From contig JASKMD010000014.1 in the NCBI GenBank assembly GCA_030144725.1, positions 4,701,370-4,765,369 of the forward strand: a DNA stretch of 64,000 nt, in the 5' to 3' direction. This DNA comes from Haematococcus lacustris (Eukaryota; Chlorophyta; Chlorophyceae; Chlamydomonadales; Haematococcaceae). The translations under genes were made by a program, and so were the position numbers. The notes below the pieces were generated by a model. The model was not told where the DNA came from and did not search any database. It was given only the letters and a program-made list of their open reading frames with translations. This document shows positions 10,871-21,160 of the stretch, piece after piece; within the stretch, counting starts at the first letter, position 1; each line of letters starts with the position of its first letter.

Positions 10871-11034
10871 GTAAACGCCTCGGGCCGCCCAGCCTCAGCC
10901 TTTGATTTTTTTGACCTGATTTCTTTTGGGATGGATTCCTTACATCACTAGCTACCAACTGGCCAAGTTTCAGCCCATTTGGACAAGGTTGACAAAAGCG
11001 CAGGGAAAAACGCAGGGACTAATTTGTAGGAGTG

Positions 11035-12535
11035 ATTGGTCGTGTTTCGACCATGTGGCCTACCTTGCGTATGGTGTGTGCCAGCTGCGTGTGTTGGTTG
11101 AGAGCCTTGTCCAGTTGTTCTGCCCATCTTGAGTCCGCACAGTATTTGATTTCTATGATAGTGACCTGTTTGATGGCTTTGCCACGTTTGTCTGTCTTTT
11201 TTGTAGGCGTCACCATGAGAATGTCTGGTCTGGTGGTATTTTTTGTCGTTGTTGGCTTGAGGCCAAGTGCCCGTAGTGTTGTGTGTAGTGTGTCGTTAGG
11301 GAGGTCGAGGTTATCTTTAGCGCCCTTCTCCCAGCTGCCGGTGTCCGCGAACCGAATGCACCCGCCTAGGGTTCCTTTGCTGATGGCTTTGGCGATGAGG
11401 CGGCCGGCCCCGTTGTGCCTTTCTTGCACGAGGGGTAGGGTCGCGCTACAGCCCGAGAGGAGGTGTGTGGCACTGTCAGCCTCCCCACAGAGTGGGCAGA
11501 GGTCGTCTGTCGCCTTCTTCCAGCGCATAGCTAGCTTTTGGTTGTAGAGCCCTCCGGTGCGGTAGAGTAGGGCGGTTCTTTGTGCGGGGATGGAGATGGA
11601 CGTGTCTGTCATCACTCTTTCGCCCGCTCCTTTAGCCGCGTCTTTGGTAATAGCTTGGGTCATCTGGTAGTAGATGCTGTCTTGGTTGGCGAGCCCTAGC
11701 TTGTGCCTACTGTGTATGTGTGCGCGCACGCTGTGGCGGCAGTCCGGCAGTGGCGCTAGGGCTCCGCCGTCAGTCCCGTTGTTTAGCCAGATGTCCCTCT
11801 CTTTCCGTGCGGTCGGGTTGTACCCTAATGTGTTGGCTTGCTCCGGGTGTAGCGCTGCGTGCTTAGCAAGGGCATCTGCGCCTTCGTTGCCGATGATGCC
11901 CGTGTGGGCCTTGACTTTGAAGAATTGGATCGCGGCGGGGCTGTCGATGATGAGGGTGGCGATGTCCGTCAGGATGTCGTTGTGTCTATGATTGATGAGG
12001 GACATCGGGTTAGCGAGGGCTCGGCGGATCTGGTAGAGAGAGCAGAGGCTGTCGGTGGCGATGCGTCTAGCCCCCGCTTTGAGTGCCGCGTGTATCGCTG
12101 TGAGTTCTGCCTTGTTGATGGTGTTGTTTTCTGGGTCGTTCAGCGCGATGGTGAGTAGGGCGTTGCTTTCTGGAATATAGACCCCCGCCCCGACGTGCGC
12201 CAGGTCCGGCTCGGATGTCTTAATGCAGCTACCGTCCGTGTACGCTACTGTGGTCCATTCGGTGATAGCCATCCGTGGTAGCGTGGTGGAGTGGTGTGTG
12301 AGCTGGTGTTGGCTGCGTGTGTGCCCCGGCGCGGGTAGAGCCCTGTCCAGCGGGAGGCGGAGGTGTTGTTTGTGGCCACTGGGGAGGGTGGCTGGCTGGC
12401 TTTGGTTATTGGGTATGTGATGGTAAGGGTGTGTCTCCCGGTCCGGGTGTAGGGCAGTGGCTGTGCTAGCTATCCATCCTTGTGGGTTGCCTTTGGTAGT
12501 GAGTAGTTGCCCTGCTTCATTCCATATGACGTAGA
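11035..12535 (-). pseudogene. RNase H / zinc-finger / nuclease ORF of a LINE-like element, split by the CACTA insertion
   Basis: The minus-strand protein has the RNase H signature in order: AYTDGSC, NKAELTAIHAAL, ATDSLCSLYQIRRAL and HTGIIGNEGADALAKHA. These are followed by a CPLCGEADSATHLLSGC zinc-binding motif and a RPDILMV ... IEIKYCADSRW segment of PD-(D/E)XK type. The last part of the protein is at 1-221. At the 5' side, similarity to the copy at 16-18 kb stops near 12535, where the foldback sequence begins, so this copy is also 5' truncated. The RNase H catalytic Asp, Glu and Asp residues appear intact. Confidence 0.8.
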
Positions 12536-12554
12536 CGACCCCATTATCTACTAC

Positions 12555-12644
12555 ATAACGGTCGAGGCTGGGTCGAGAGTTGCGGTAAACGTCGAGGCGC
12601 AGCCGAGACGTTTATGCAACTCGAGCCCTGGCCGAGACTGTTAT
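12555..12644. repeat. Foldback hairpin, locus 1 (core GAGGCGCAGCCGA)
   Basis: The inner stem TAAACGTC/GACGTTTA (12586-12593, 12607-12614) brackets the 13-nt core. An outer imperfect stem runs from ATAAC to GTTAT and includes GTTGC/GCAAC. The same core with a different but still self-complementary stem occurs at 19.1 kb and in every 2.8-kb tandem unit. Confidence 0.75.
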
Positions 12645-12869
12645 TTGGACGTGAACAGCGCTGGCCGAGACATTATGCGATATCCCTTTACATTACGAGC
12701 ATACAGTGTTCTAGCCTTATGATAAGAATGGCCCCTCCACCCTACCACTCGATAAGGGCAAGCAGCAACTGCACCAATGTGCAACTTGTGCAAGGCGTAG
12801 TTCGCATTATGATAGGGCTTGCACGGTGAAGCGCATGGGTGTAGCGGTAGACGACGTCGAGGTTAAGAA

Positions 12870-12985
12870 AGTTGTACGCACTTTTCCAGTAATCGGGGTC
12901 AAGTCGCGCACTTTTCCCGTAAATGTGGGTCAAGGCGTGCACTTTTCCAGTAATTGTGTCAAGGCGTGCACTTTTTCCCGCGAGT
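12870..12985 (+). repeat. Short tandem repeat, about 30-bp units
   Basis: Four degenerate units share GCACTTTTCC, followed by GTAA and GTC. No gene is evident from 12650 to 13440. The rest of that stretch holds AT-rich direct repeats near 13170-13212 (ATATTATATGATATATACAT twice). Confidence 0.6.
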
Positions 12986-13439
12986 CAGCGCTGATGCCGC
13001 GACCCTCATGGTACGCTACGCGAAGTCATGTATGAGGCCATCCACGCGTCAAGTCATCGATTTCAGCGTCCGAAGTGCCGACCATTACGGGGATATAACG
13101 AACTGTGATTTTCTCGTAATGGAAAGGGATACACATGTCACTATCGCTAAGGAGCGTCCCGGGCTGTATCATATTATATGATATATACATGATATTATAT
13201 GATATATACATTTTCATTATAAGCCCTGTTTCTGCAGCGCAAGACGCCTGCGGGGACCCTTTGTCCCTCGCGCACTGGTCGTAACCGTGCGCGCTGAGGT
13301 TCGGGTGGCAGTTAGGCGGCAGTTGGCGGGCAGTACTGGGAGTGTATCGTGCACCGGCATCATGGCTGACGCCGATGAGCCAGAGCAGATGTTTAACCGT
13401 GTTATGCTGCCATCAAGCGACCTGTTGCTACGAGCAAAT

Positions 13440-13810
13440 TGCAACCGCGGTTACCAAGAGTCGAACTAGGGTCGCCAAGATGACTTGGGATTGTCATAAG
13501 TGTATCATGATATGCCTAATAGTCCATATACGTGTATCATGAGATATCATGATACATGCCGCTCCCTACACACCGGTCTCTCACTGCTGTGGAGAAGTGT
13601 AGGGGCTCCACAACAAGATAGGGATACAACATGGTTCATATATCCTTTCAGATATATCTACTGCCATACAGGTAGTTGTATGGCAGAGCTGAGAACAGAC
13701 GGGGCCGCCCCGCCCCGCCCCGCCCCGCCCCGCCGTTGCCTCCTCATGCCTATAAATAAACAGTGTCTTGCCTTGCTAAATACTGGTCGCAGGGCACAAT
13801 TATTCTTGGA
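13440..13810. repeat. Repeat-family copy A with a short CCCCG run and a palindrome
   Basis: The segment 13450-13497 also occurs at 19438-19484, and 13490-13565 at 21081-21155, where the hAT element separates the two. A 13-bp-arm palindrome (13501-13513 with 13544-13556) follows the hAT empty site. A short run of about five CCCCG units at 13710-13735 is followed by TCATGCCTATAAAT and GGTCGCAGGGCACAA, which match in reverse the flank of the huge array at 23.9-25.8 kb. Confidence 0.7.
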
Positions 13811-14273
13811 TATCTGAGGTATAGGGAAAAATATAGGCGTCCTTATTTTCTCATAATGGAGGCATAATAGGGGCATAATAAGGGGTCAACCGCGCCGGTA
13901 CTCAGAGCTTACAATCGCACGCTTACAAAAACGTGATGGCCTGATGCTAATGTGACCCTGCAAACGTCGATGGCCTAGCGAGTTGCACGAAATGAATGAA
14001 AGAAATCAATCGCTGCACCATTCCAATGCCAAGCCAAGCATGAAGCCAAGCATGAATGCAACATGCCCTGGTGCTGGCACACACAGCTGCTCATTGGCAG
14101 AGAGGAAGGCCATGGCATCAGGGCAGACTCCCTGGGGAACGTATGGCCATGGGGCGGGGGAAGGGTACAGGGGCCGCATGACTAGGGCCAGGCTGTATTG
14201 AACATGGCGCGTTGAAGCCCCCGATAGGAGCGGAGACTGCCTGCGGGCTGTTTAGGACATAGCATAGAACATA

Positions 14274-15660
14274 GCAGCGGCAGTGGCAGCAGGGGCAACA
14301 ACGGCAACACTGGCAGGAGCAGAAGCTGCAGCAGCAGCAACAGCATCATCAGCATCAGCGGCAGCAGTGGCTACAGCGGCAACACTGGCAGCAGCGACAA
14401 CAGCGGCAACACCGGCAGCAGCGGCAACACCGGCAGCAGCAGCAACAACTCGCGCGGCAGCAGCAGCAGCAAAAGAAGTGGCAGCAGGGGCAACAACGGC
14501 AACACTGGCAGCAGCAGAAGCTGCAGCAACTTCAGCAGCATCAGCAGCAGCGGCAGTGGCTATAGCGGCAACACTGGCAGCAGCGACAACAGCGGCAACA
14601 CCGGCAGCAGCGGCAACACCGGCAGCAGCAGCAACAGTTCGCGCGGCAGCAGCAGCAGCAGCATCAACAGCAGTGGCAGCAGGGGCAACAACGGCAACAC
14701 TGGCAGCAGCAGAAGCTGCAGCAGCATCAGCAGCAGCGGCAGTGGCTACAGCGGCAACACTGGCAGCAGCGACAGCAGCGGCAACACCGGCAGCAGCAGC
14801 AGCAGCTCGCGCGGCAGCAGCAGCGGTGGCAGCAGCAGCAGCAGCTCGCGCGGCAGCAGCAGCAGTGGTGGCAGCAGTGGCAGCAGGGGCAACAACGGCA
14901 ACACTGGCAGCAGCAGAAGCTGCAGCAGCAGCAACAGCAACAGCGGCAGCAGCAGCAGCGGCAGTGGCTACAGCGGCAACACTGGCAGCAGCGACAACAC
15001 CGGCAGCAGCGGCAACACCGGCAGCTGCAGCAGCATGGGCAGCAGCAACAACAGTTCGCGCGGCAGCAGCAGCAGCAGCAGCAACAGCAGGGGCAACAAC
15101 GGCAACACTGGCAACAGCAGAAGCTGCAGCAGCATCAGCAGCAACAGCAGCAAGCGGCAGTGGCTACAGCGGCAACACTGGCAGCAGCGACAGCAGCGGC
15201 AACACCGGCAGCAGCAGCAGCAGCTCGCGCGGCAGCGGCAACACCGGCAGCAGCAGCAGCAGCTCGCGCGGCAGCAGCAGCAGTGGTGGCAGCAGTGGCA
15301 GCAGGGGCAACAACGGCAACACTGGCAGCAGCAGAAGCTGCAGCAGCAGCAACAGCATCAGCGGCAGCAGCAGCAGCGGCAGTGGCTAGAGCGGCAACAC
15401 TGGCAGCAGCGACAACACCGGCAGCAGCGGCAACACCGGCAGCTGCAGCAGCGGTGGCAGCAGCAGCAGCAGTTCGCGCGGCAGCAGCAGCAACAGCAAC
15501 AGCAGGGGCAACAACGGCAACACTGGCAACAGCAGAAGCTGCAGCAGCATCAGCAGCAACAGCAGCAAGCGGCAGTGGCTACAGCGGCAACACTGGCAGC
15601 AGCGACAGCAGCGGCAACACCGGCAACAGCAGCAGCGATGGCAGCAGCAGCAGCAGCGGG
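14274..15660 (+). repeat. CAG/GGCAACA-rich minisatellite with roughly 200-bp higher-order units
   Basis: About seven degenerate repeats of a roughly 200-bp unit built from GCAGCAGCGGCAACA-type words share the landmark GGGGCAACAACGGCAACACT, near 14293, 14488, 14688, 14887, 15090, 15304 and 15503. All three frames are open as poly-Ala, poly-Gln or poly-Ser/Gly. I see no start context, splice sites or domain, so I treat it as a repeat and not a gene. The region 13820-14270 shows nothing I can name. Confidence 0.85.
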
Positions 15661-16045
15661 ATTGCGCTGGTTGGTGATGCGCAACATGAGTGATGTGGCG
15701 TTACACTTGCTTTTGGTGTGCATCTGTGCAATAGAGCAACATGTGAGCAAGCATCAGCAAGTGGTGGCAGAGCAGTGCACGGGACACGTGTGGTGGGCAA
15801 GGTGTTGTAATGGTGACAGAGAGCGCAGCACTCACTTGGCACAAACATGCACATAGCACCACACAGCAGCTTGAGCCTGAGTAGGCACCATGGAAATGAC
15901 GAACGCGCGCAAAAGGGTCTGATGGTAGAGTTGGGATGAAGAAGAAGAAGAAGACTACTCCGGTGTTCACCGGCGTGCATTAAGGGAGGAGCTACCGCCT
16001 GGGGCGCGGCCTGCTCCCACCAATCGAGCCAAGGAAGAGACCCCC

Positions 16046-18121
16046 CTACCCTCCCTCCCTCTTAGTAGCCCTGAGTCTGTAGCTTGTCTTTGCAATGGAG
16101 TGGGCTGTCTCCACCGCGTGTCTTGTTAACTTGTGTAACAGTTTGGTAGTGTTATCTTGTGAGACCCCCAAGTCCAGGAGGTGTTGCCGTGTGTGTGCTT
16201 CATACGTTATGCCACCTATGCCCAGGAGGATGGGTCTAATCTCCACCATGTGGCCTTCCTTGCGTATGGTTTGAGCTAGATTGGTGTGTTGATTGAGTGC
16301 CTTGTCTAATTGATCCGTCCACCTTGAGTCCGAGCAGTATTTGATTTCTATAATAATGACCCGTTTAATGGCTTTACCACGTGTGCCCGTCTTCTTTGTT
16401 GGCATCACCATGAGAATGTCTGGTCTGGTGGTGTTTTTGGTTGCTGCTATCTGTAGTCCGAGTGCTCGTAGTGGTGTGTGTAGTGTGTCGTGAGGGAGGT
16501 CGAGATCTTCTTTTGCGCCCTTCTCCCAGCTGCCGGTGTCCGCAAAGCTGATGTACCCGCCTAGGGTACCCTTGCTTATGGCTTTAGCGATGAGGCGGCC
16601 AGCCCCGTTATGCCTTTCTTGCACCATCGGTAGTGTCTCGCTGCAGCCCGAGAGGAGGTGAGTGGCACTATCGGCTTCCCCGCAGAGTGGGCACCGGTCG
16701 TCGGTCGCCCGTTTCCAACGCATGGCCAGCTTTTGGTTATAGAGCCCGCCGGTACGGTAGAGAAGGGCAGTTCGTTGCGCGGGTATGGAGATGTTCGTGT
16801 CGGTCATCACCCTTGCGCCTGCTCCTTTCGCCGCGGCTTTGGTGATCTCCTGGGACATCTGGTAGTAGATACTGTCTTGATTGGCGAGTCCGAGGCTGTG
16901 CTTGCGGTGCATGTGCGCTCTCACGCTGTGGCGGCAATCCGGCAGTGGGGCGGGGGTGTTGCCGTCGGCTTCGTTGTTGAGCCAGGTGTTGGTCTCTGTC
17001 CGTGTGGTCGGGCGGTAGGCCGGGGTGTTGGCCAGCTCTGGGTGTAACGCCGCGTGCTTGGCGAGGGCATCGGCGCCTTCGTTGCCGATAATTCCCGAGT
17101 GTGCCCGGACTTTGTAGAAGTGGATCGTGACGGGGCTATCGATGATGAGGGTAGCGATAGCGGTCAGGATGTCGTTGTGCCTGTGTGTGATGAGCGACAT
17201 CGGGTTAGCGAGGGCTCGGCGGATCTGGTAGATAGAGCAGAGGCTGTCGGTGGCGATGCGCTTGGCCCCCGCTGTGAGTGCCGCGTGTATCGCCGTGAGT
17301 TCCGCCTTGTTGATGGTGTTGCTTTCTGGGTCGTCCAGGGCGACGGTGATGAGGACGTTGGTCTCCGGGATATAAACCCCCGCCCCGACGCTCGCTGGGG
17401 CTGCCCCCGAGGTCTTCATGCAGCTGCCGTCCGTGTACGCGAGCGTGGCCCATTCGGTGATGGCCATCCGTGGCTGCGTCGTGGAATGGTGCGTGAGTTG
17501 TTGGTGGCCGCGCTGGTGCCCCGAGGTGGGGAGGTCCTTGTCGAACGGCAGGCGCATGTGTTGTTGGCCGCTAGGGGGTGTGGCTGGCTGGCTGTGATTC
17601 GTCGGTCTGTTGCGGATTGGGTGTGTGTCCCGTTGTGGGTGGAGGGCAGTGGCAGTGCTAGCCAGCCATCCTTGGGGATTGCCTTGGGTGACAAGTTGTT
17701 GTCCCGCTGCATTCCAGATGACGTAGATGTGGAGGTTGGCGTGCTTGCCTGGCTTGGAGCATCTGGTCTTGGTGGGGGGTATGCTAGCCAGGTGCTGACA
17801 GTATTCAGGGTAGCGCCGCAGGGTGTCAATGTGTTTAGGGTAGGAGATGCCCTTTTTCCCAGGGATCAGCATGATGGTTGCCATGGCCTCCTCCTGTGTA
17901 GCTGAGTGTATAGCATGGTTGAGTTGGGATGAACCTCCAACTGCACGGGTACAGATTACAGCACGTGAGCACATGTTGCAACATGTATTGCAACAGATAT
18001 AGGCTGCTCAGCATTCCCGCTACTGCACATGCTACCACGGTGTTGCTGCAACACCACTTGCAATTCTCACCTGCTCGGGTGTTGCGTTTGTCCCCGTAAT
18101 GGGGAACTTCTTGTCGTTGAG
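16046..18121 (-). CDS. RNase H + zinc finger + PD-(D/E)XK nuclease ORF of a LINE-like element
   Basis: The main exon (17914-16046) has RNase H motifs AYTDGSC, NKAELTAIHAAL, ATDSLCSIYQIRRAL and HSGIIGNEGADALAKHA. It then has CPLCGEADSATHLLSGC and RPDILMV ... IEIKYCSDSRW, which resembles the restriction-enzyme-like endonuclease of some LINEs. An intron is likely: donor GAGCAG/GTGAGA near 18070 joined to acceptor CTACACAG near 17915 gives NATPEQ-EEAMATIML in frame. The upstream exon carries DKKFPITGTNATPEQ. No reverse-transcriptase domain is visible, so this is either a 5'-truncated LINE or a separate RNase H-nuclease gene. The interrupted copy flanking the CACTA element is its paralog. A Ser/Ala-rich frame at 18121-18680 may be more of the 5' part but is unsupported. 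Confidence 0.65.
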
Positions 18122-19094
18122 CGTCGGAACTGCAAAGATAGTAGCGTCCTGAGTCGCAAGACCCTCGCGCTGCTGAAGAGCTGTGATTAAGGGCTGTGAT
18201 TAAGCAAGCCGGCCGCCACCACCTTGACCATTGACAACGACCACCTCCTGCGCGTGTGCCGCTGGCATACTTGCATCTGTCGCTACGTTGACATTGGCAA
18301 TGGGTTGACCATGTGGTAGATGCGGGCACTGGAGCGAACCGTTTGGGCTGCCAATAGCCAGGGTGGACGCCACTGCTTGCCACAGAGACACGACCAGAAC
18401 AGGGAGGTGGCATTGGTAACGAGATGGCTGAGGCTCGAAGTACGGTGCAGCTTTGGTCAATTAGCTCCCAGGTGCCTAACTGTGCTATCTCGCTAGATGT
18501 TGCAGGGGCGCCACTGCTCGCTGCTGCGTCGCTGCCGCATGTGATAGCTGAAGCTGACTTGCGGCCTCCTGACAATTGAGTAGCATTTTCCAACGTGGCT
18601 GCCTGGCTGTGCGGCTGTCGGGCTGTGCGGTTGTCTGGCTGTGCGGCGGTCTCTGTCGACTTGACTGTGGTTGACCTCATCTTGACCTCCTTTTGAATCG
18701 GTCACACGTCAGTGGCCGCGCAAGCCGCACAAGCTGTGCAAGCCGCGATGGCGTGCAAAGCAGTCGGGTAGAATAAAGCCCTCAATGGGGTAAGGAATGG
18801 CTAGATGAGGCTGTCGGCAAGTCGTGCAAGCCGCTTAAGCCGAGCTACTTATAACTGCCAGGCTGGCGACCGGCAAAGCATAATGGTCGAGCGGCAAAAC
18901 ATAATGGTCGAGCGGCAAGTGCACTTTTTGATATTGGTCGAGCGGCAAGCACGCTTCTCGCAATACGTTTCGGGGGAGCCTTTGCCTGGCCGTGTCTAGC
19001 GGCTGTGTCTAGCGGTTGCATACAGTGTTGGTTAACGGTGGCGGTTATGGGAATGCGAAACCTCGGATATACCAGATAATCGCCGTTACCTCTC

Positions 19095-19207
19095 GCATTA
19101 TGCGAACTAATGGTCTCGTCCTCGGCTCTGCTACCATACATCCCTCGGCTGCGCCTCGGGATGTATGTCCGCGCCACCTCGGCCTCGTCCATTATTTTCG
19201 CATAATG
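19095..19207. repeat. Foldback hairpin, locus 2 (same 13-nt core, reverse strand)
   Basis: CATACATCCC (19135-19144) pairs with GGGATGTATG (19158-19167) around TCGGCTGCGCCTC, the exact reverse complement of the locus 1 core. Outer arms CATTATGCGAA/TTCGCATAATG close a structure of about 113 bp. The flanks (GAGGACGAG-CCATTAGTT on the reverse strand) resemble those of the hairpin in the 2.8-kb tandem units. Confidence 0.75.
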
Positions 19208-19227
19208 CTCTCGGACCGCCAATTATC

Positions 19228-19476
19228 TACTACGTACAAGATCATGCCCCACCAGGCTGCATTTCTAGCTTATATAGCAAGTCGGGACAGCGATCAACAG
19301 CAGTACATTGTGTGGCGCACGAATGCAGTGCTGCTTTGTGAGATCTTTGTTGCGTGGCTGCGAGTGTGACGTGGAATTGTATACTTAAAGCGTTTAAGAC
19401 ACCAGTTTCATCCTGCGATAACCTTGAGATTCTGCGGTTACCAAGAGTCGAACTAGGGTCGCCAAGATGACTTGGG
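19228..19476 (+). repeat. Repeat-family copy B
   Basis: TACAAGATCATGCCCCACCAG through TATACTTAAAGCGTTTAAGACACCAG matches, inverted, the segment 23700-23890 next to the giant pentamer array, and then runs into the TACCAAGAGTCGAACTAGGG motif shared with copy A. The hAT element interrupts it at 19485. A TATATA box-like stretch is present, but I see no gene. Confidence 0.7.
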
Positions 19477-19484
19477 ATTCTCAT

Positions 19485-21080
19485 TAGGGCTGTGAAGACG
19501 ACTAGACGAAAAGACTAGACTGTAGACGAACAGACGAAAGACGGATTGTCTACTCGTCTATAGACGACAACCGAACCGTCTGCTACATTTTTCGGCAGCA
19601 TGCGACCAACATTTGTCACTTGCTAAGCTCCTTCTATTCCTCCTATATTATATCTTTGTAAACTTGCAGCTGCTACCATGATGCTACGAAGGCTATCCTC
19701 CACTTCACATTTGATGCATGAGGTCAGATCTGGCCTAATATTGACAGACAGACATTGCCAGAGCTCGAGCAAATCTTGCAGCCCACGAGCTCCATGGCGG
19801 CCCTAGCACGTGTCCGGTACCGTCTCCACCTGAGATTGGTGACAACAACAATCCATGGTCATGTGTGTAAGTCTCCATGCAGAGCTGCCATTAAGGATGG
19901 TGCAAGACACATAGTACAAGACACATGGTTATACAACGTGCGCTTACCTGGGTGCTTCCACGGGCATTATGCTTCTGCGGGCATGTGTTGCATCCACTGC
20001 GCAAACTGCTGCCACTCAGCCTCTGGCTGTGGCTTAGGTTTGCGCTCCAGGACCCTCTTGTTGAAGTAGATGAACGCCAGGAGCCACATGCAGCCCAACA
20101 GCAAGCTTGACCGCTTGTCGCTCCAAATGTGCTTGAACGAGCTAAATACCCGCTCGTTTGCTGCAGCTGTTGCCGGGATGCACAAAACCCGCTGCGCCGC
20201 TGCCTGCAGTAGGGGGGCAAAGCCCCCCCTCTCAGCCCACCATTTCAAAGGGTGGGTGGTGAGGTGTGGAGCAAAATGGGCAGGCAACAACTGCGTGCGG
20301 GAAAGCAGCTCTAGCGGGGGTGCACCCCAGCCTCGCCGCAGCTGCTCCAACGCCATAGCCACTGGCTGATCTGCTTGGCTGCCATCAACAGTGACCAGCC
20401 GGGACAAGACCTGCTCTGCTTGGCTGAACTAGGCAGGGCTGAACTGGAAGTGTAACATCTTGTAGCGTGGGTCCAGGATGCCGCTTCAGCCAAGACAGGG
20501 CAATTGCCACTGGGGTGCCTGCGAGGTGGGGCTGCACGGAGAAGAGGGCGGGGTCTGCAAACTGGGAGGGGGTGGTTGGCTGCTTGGCAGCCACCAAACA
20601 CGCTTGCAGTGAAGGTATCTGCCCATGAGCCACCAATGCAGCCGGGTCTTGATTGCTCATTGCGGCCCCTCCAGCTTGCTATTCGTAGTGCATTTCAACA
20701 GCCGTCGCGCCGAAGAACACATCTGCCATGTTTGCTGTGTCAGACTGGGGCCGAACTGACTGTGGAGAATGGTCTCTTAGAGCTCAATGCAGAGTTCGAT
20801 GGGCGCATTCCACCCGCAATTTGTTGCACAGTGGGCATTGAAGGCTGCTGCATCGCCGACTGCATCCGCCTACGCGCATTTTATGAGCTTGCACATTGCT
20901 TGCACAACGCTCAGAGCCACGGGCCGCAAGCAGTCACGGGGGCGGGCACTAGTCACACATTGACAGACGGACAGACGAAAGACAGATTGACAGACGAAAG
21001 ACGGGTAGTTGAGACGAAAAGACGACGTAGACGACAGACGTCGTCTTTTCGTCTGCAGACGACGTCTTGTCACAGCCCTG
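19485..21080. mobile_element. Internally deleted hAT transposon with 8-bp target duplication
   Basis: The ends are TAGGGCTGTGAAGACG and CGTCTTGTCACAGCCCTG, imperfect inverted repeats of the CAGGGCTGTGA type typical of hAT elements. The flanks are ATTCTCAT (19477-19484) and ATTGTCAT (21081-21088). The unoccupied site, ATTGTCAT in the same surroundings, is preserved at 13490-13497 in copy A. Subterminal GACGAAAAGAC and GTCTTTTCGTC stretches are also inverted. The element is 1.6 kb and retains only the C-terminal transposase domain, so it is non-autonomous. Confidence 0.9.
19967..20660 (-). pseudogene. hAT transposase C-terminal dimerisation domain (remnant)
   Basis: The minus strand encodes WWAERGGFAPLLQAAAQRVL, then CIPATAAANERVFSSF and SDKRSSLLLGCMWLLAFIYFN. 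This is the hAT family C-terminal dimerisation block (W ... L ... IPATSA-ERVFS ... R..L). The frame changes near 20400, and no DDE core or BED zinc finger is seen, so it is a remnant. It stops about 480 bp inside the left end of the element. Confidence 0.85.
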
Positions 21081-21160
21081 ATTGTCATAAGTGTATCATG
21101 ATATGCCTAATAGTCCATATACGTGTATCATGAGATATCATGATACATGCCGCTCCCTAA

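Larger units (their letters stand above)
222..11034. mobile_element. CACTA/EnSpm-type DNA transposon with TNP2-like transposase and dioxygenase gene
   Basis: The element begins CACTCCTACAAATTAG and ends with its reverse complement. It is flanked by AT on both sides (220-221 and 11035-11036), and the related copy near 16230 supplies the empty-site comparison. The inverted ends are co-linear over about 514 bp (222-735 against 10521-11034); I see one difference, near 602. Inside the ends lie dense 12-bp subterminal repeats in opposite orientation, an architecture known for En/Spm, where such repeats bind the TNPA protein. Internal genes are a TNP2-like transposase (minus), two unrecognised ORFs around 7.0-7.9 kb and a dioxygenase-like gene (plus). 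Near-identical ends and mostly open exons suggest a recent insertion of an autonomous or nearly autonomous copy. A Plavaka-type assignment is the main alternative. Confidence 0.85.

Noticed and set aside
14120..14220. Possible very degenerate Fanzor RuvC-III fragment (AVLNMAR-like)
   Set aside because: Only a few residues match, with stops between; not supportable without a profile search.
14283..15856. Ala-, Gln- and Ser/Gly-rich ORFs in the CAG-rich tract
   Set aside because: All three frames are open and no domain or intron-exon structure is visible.
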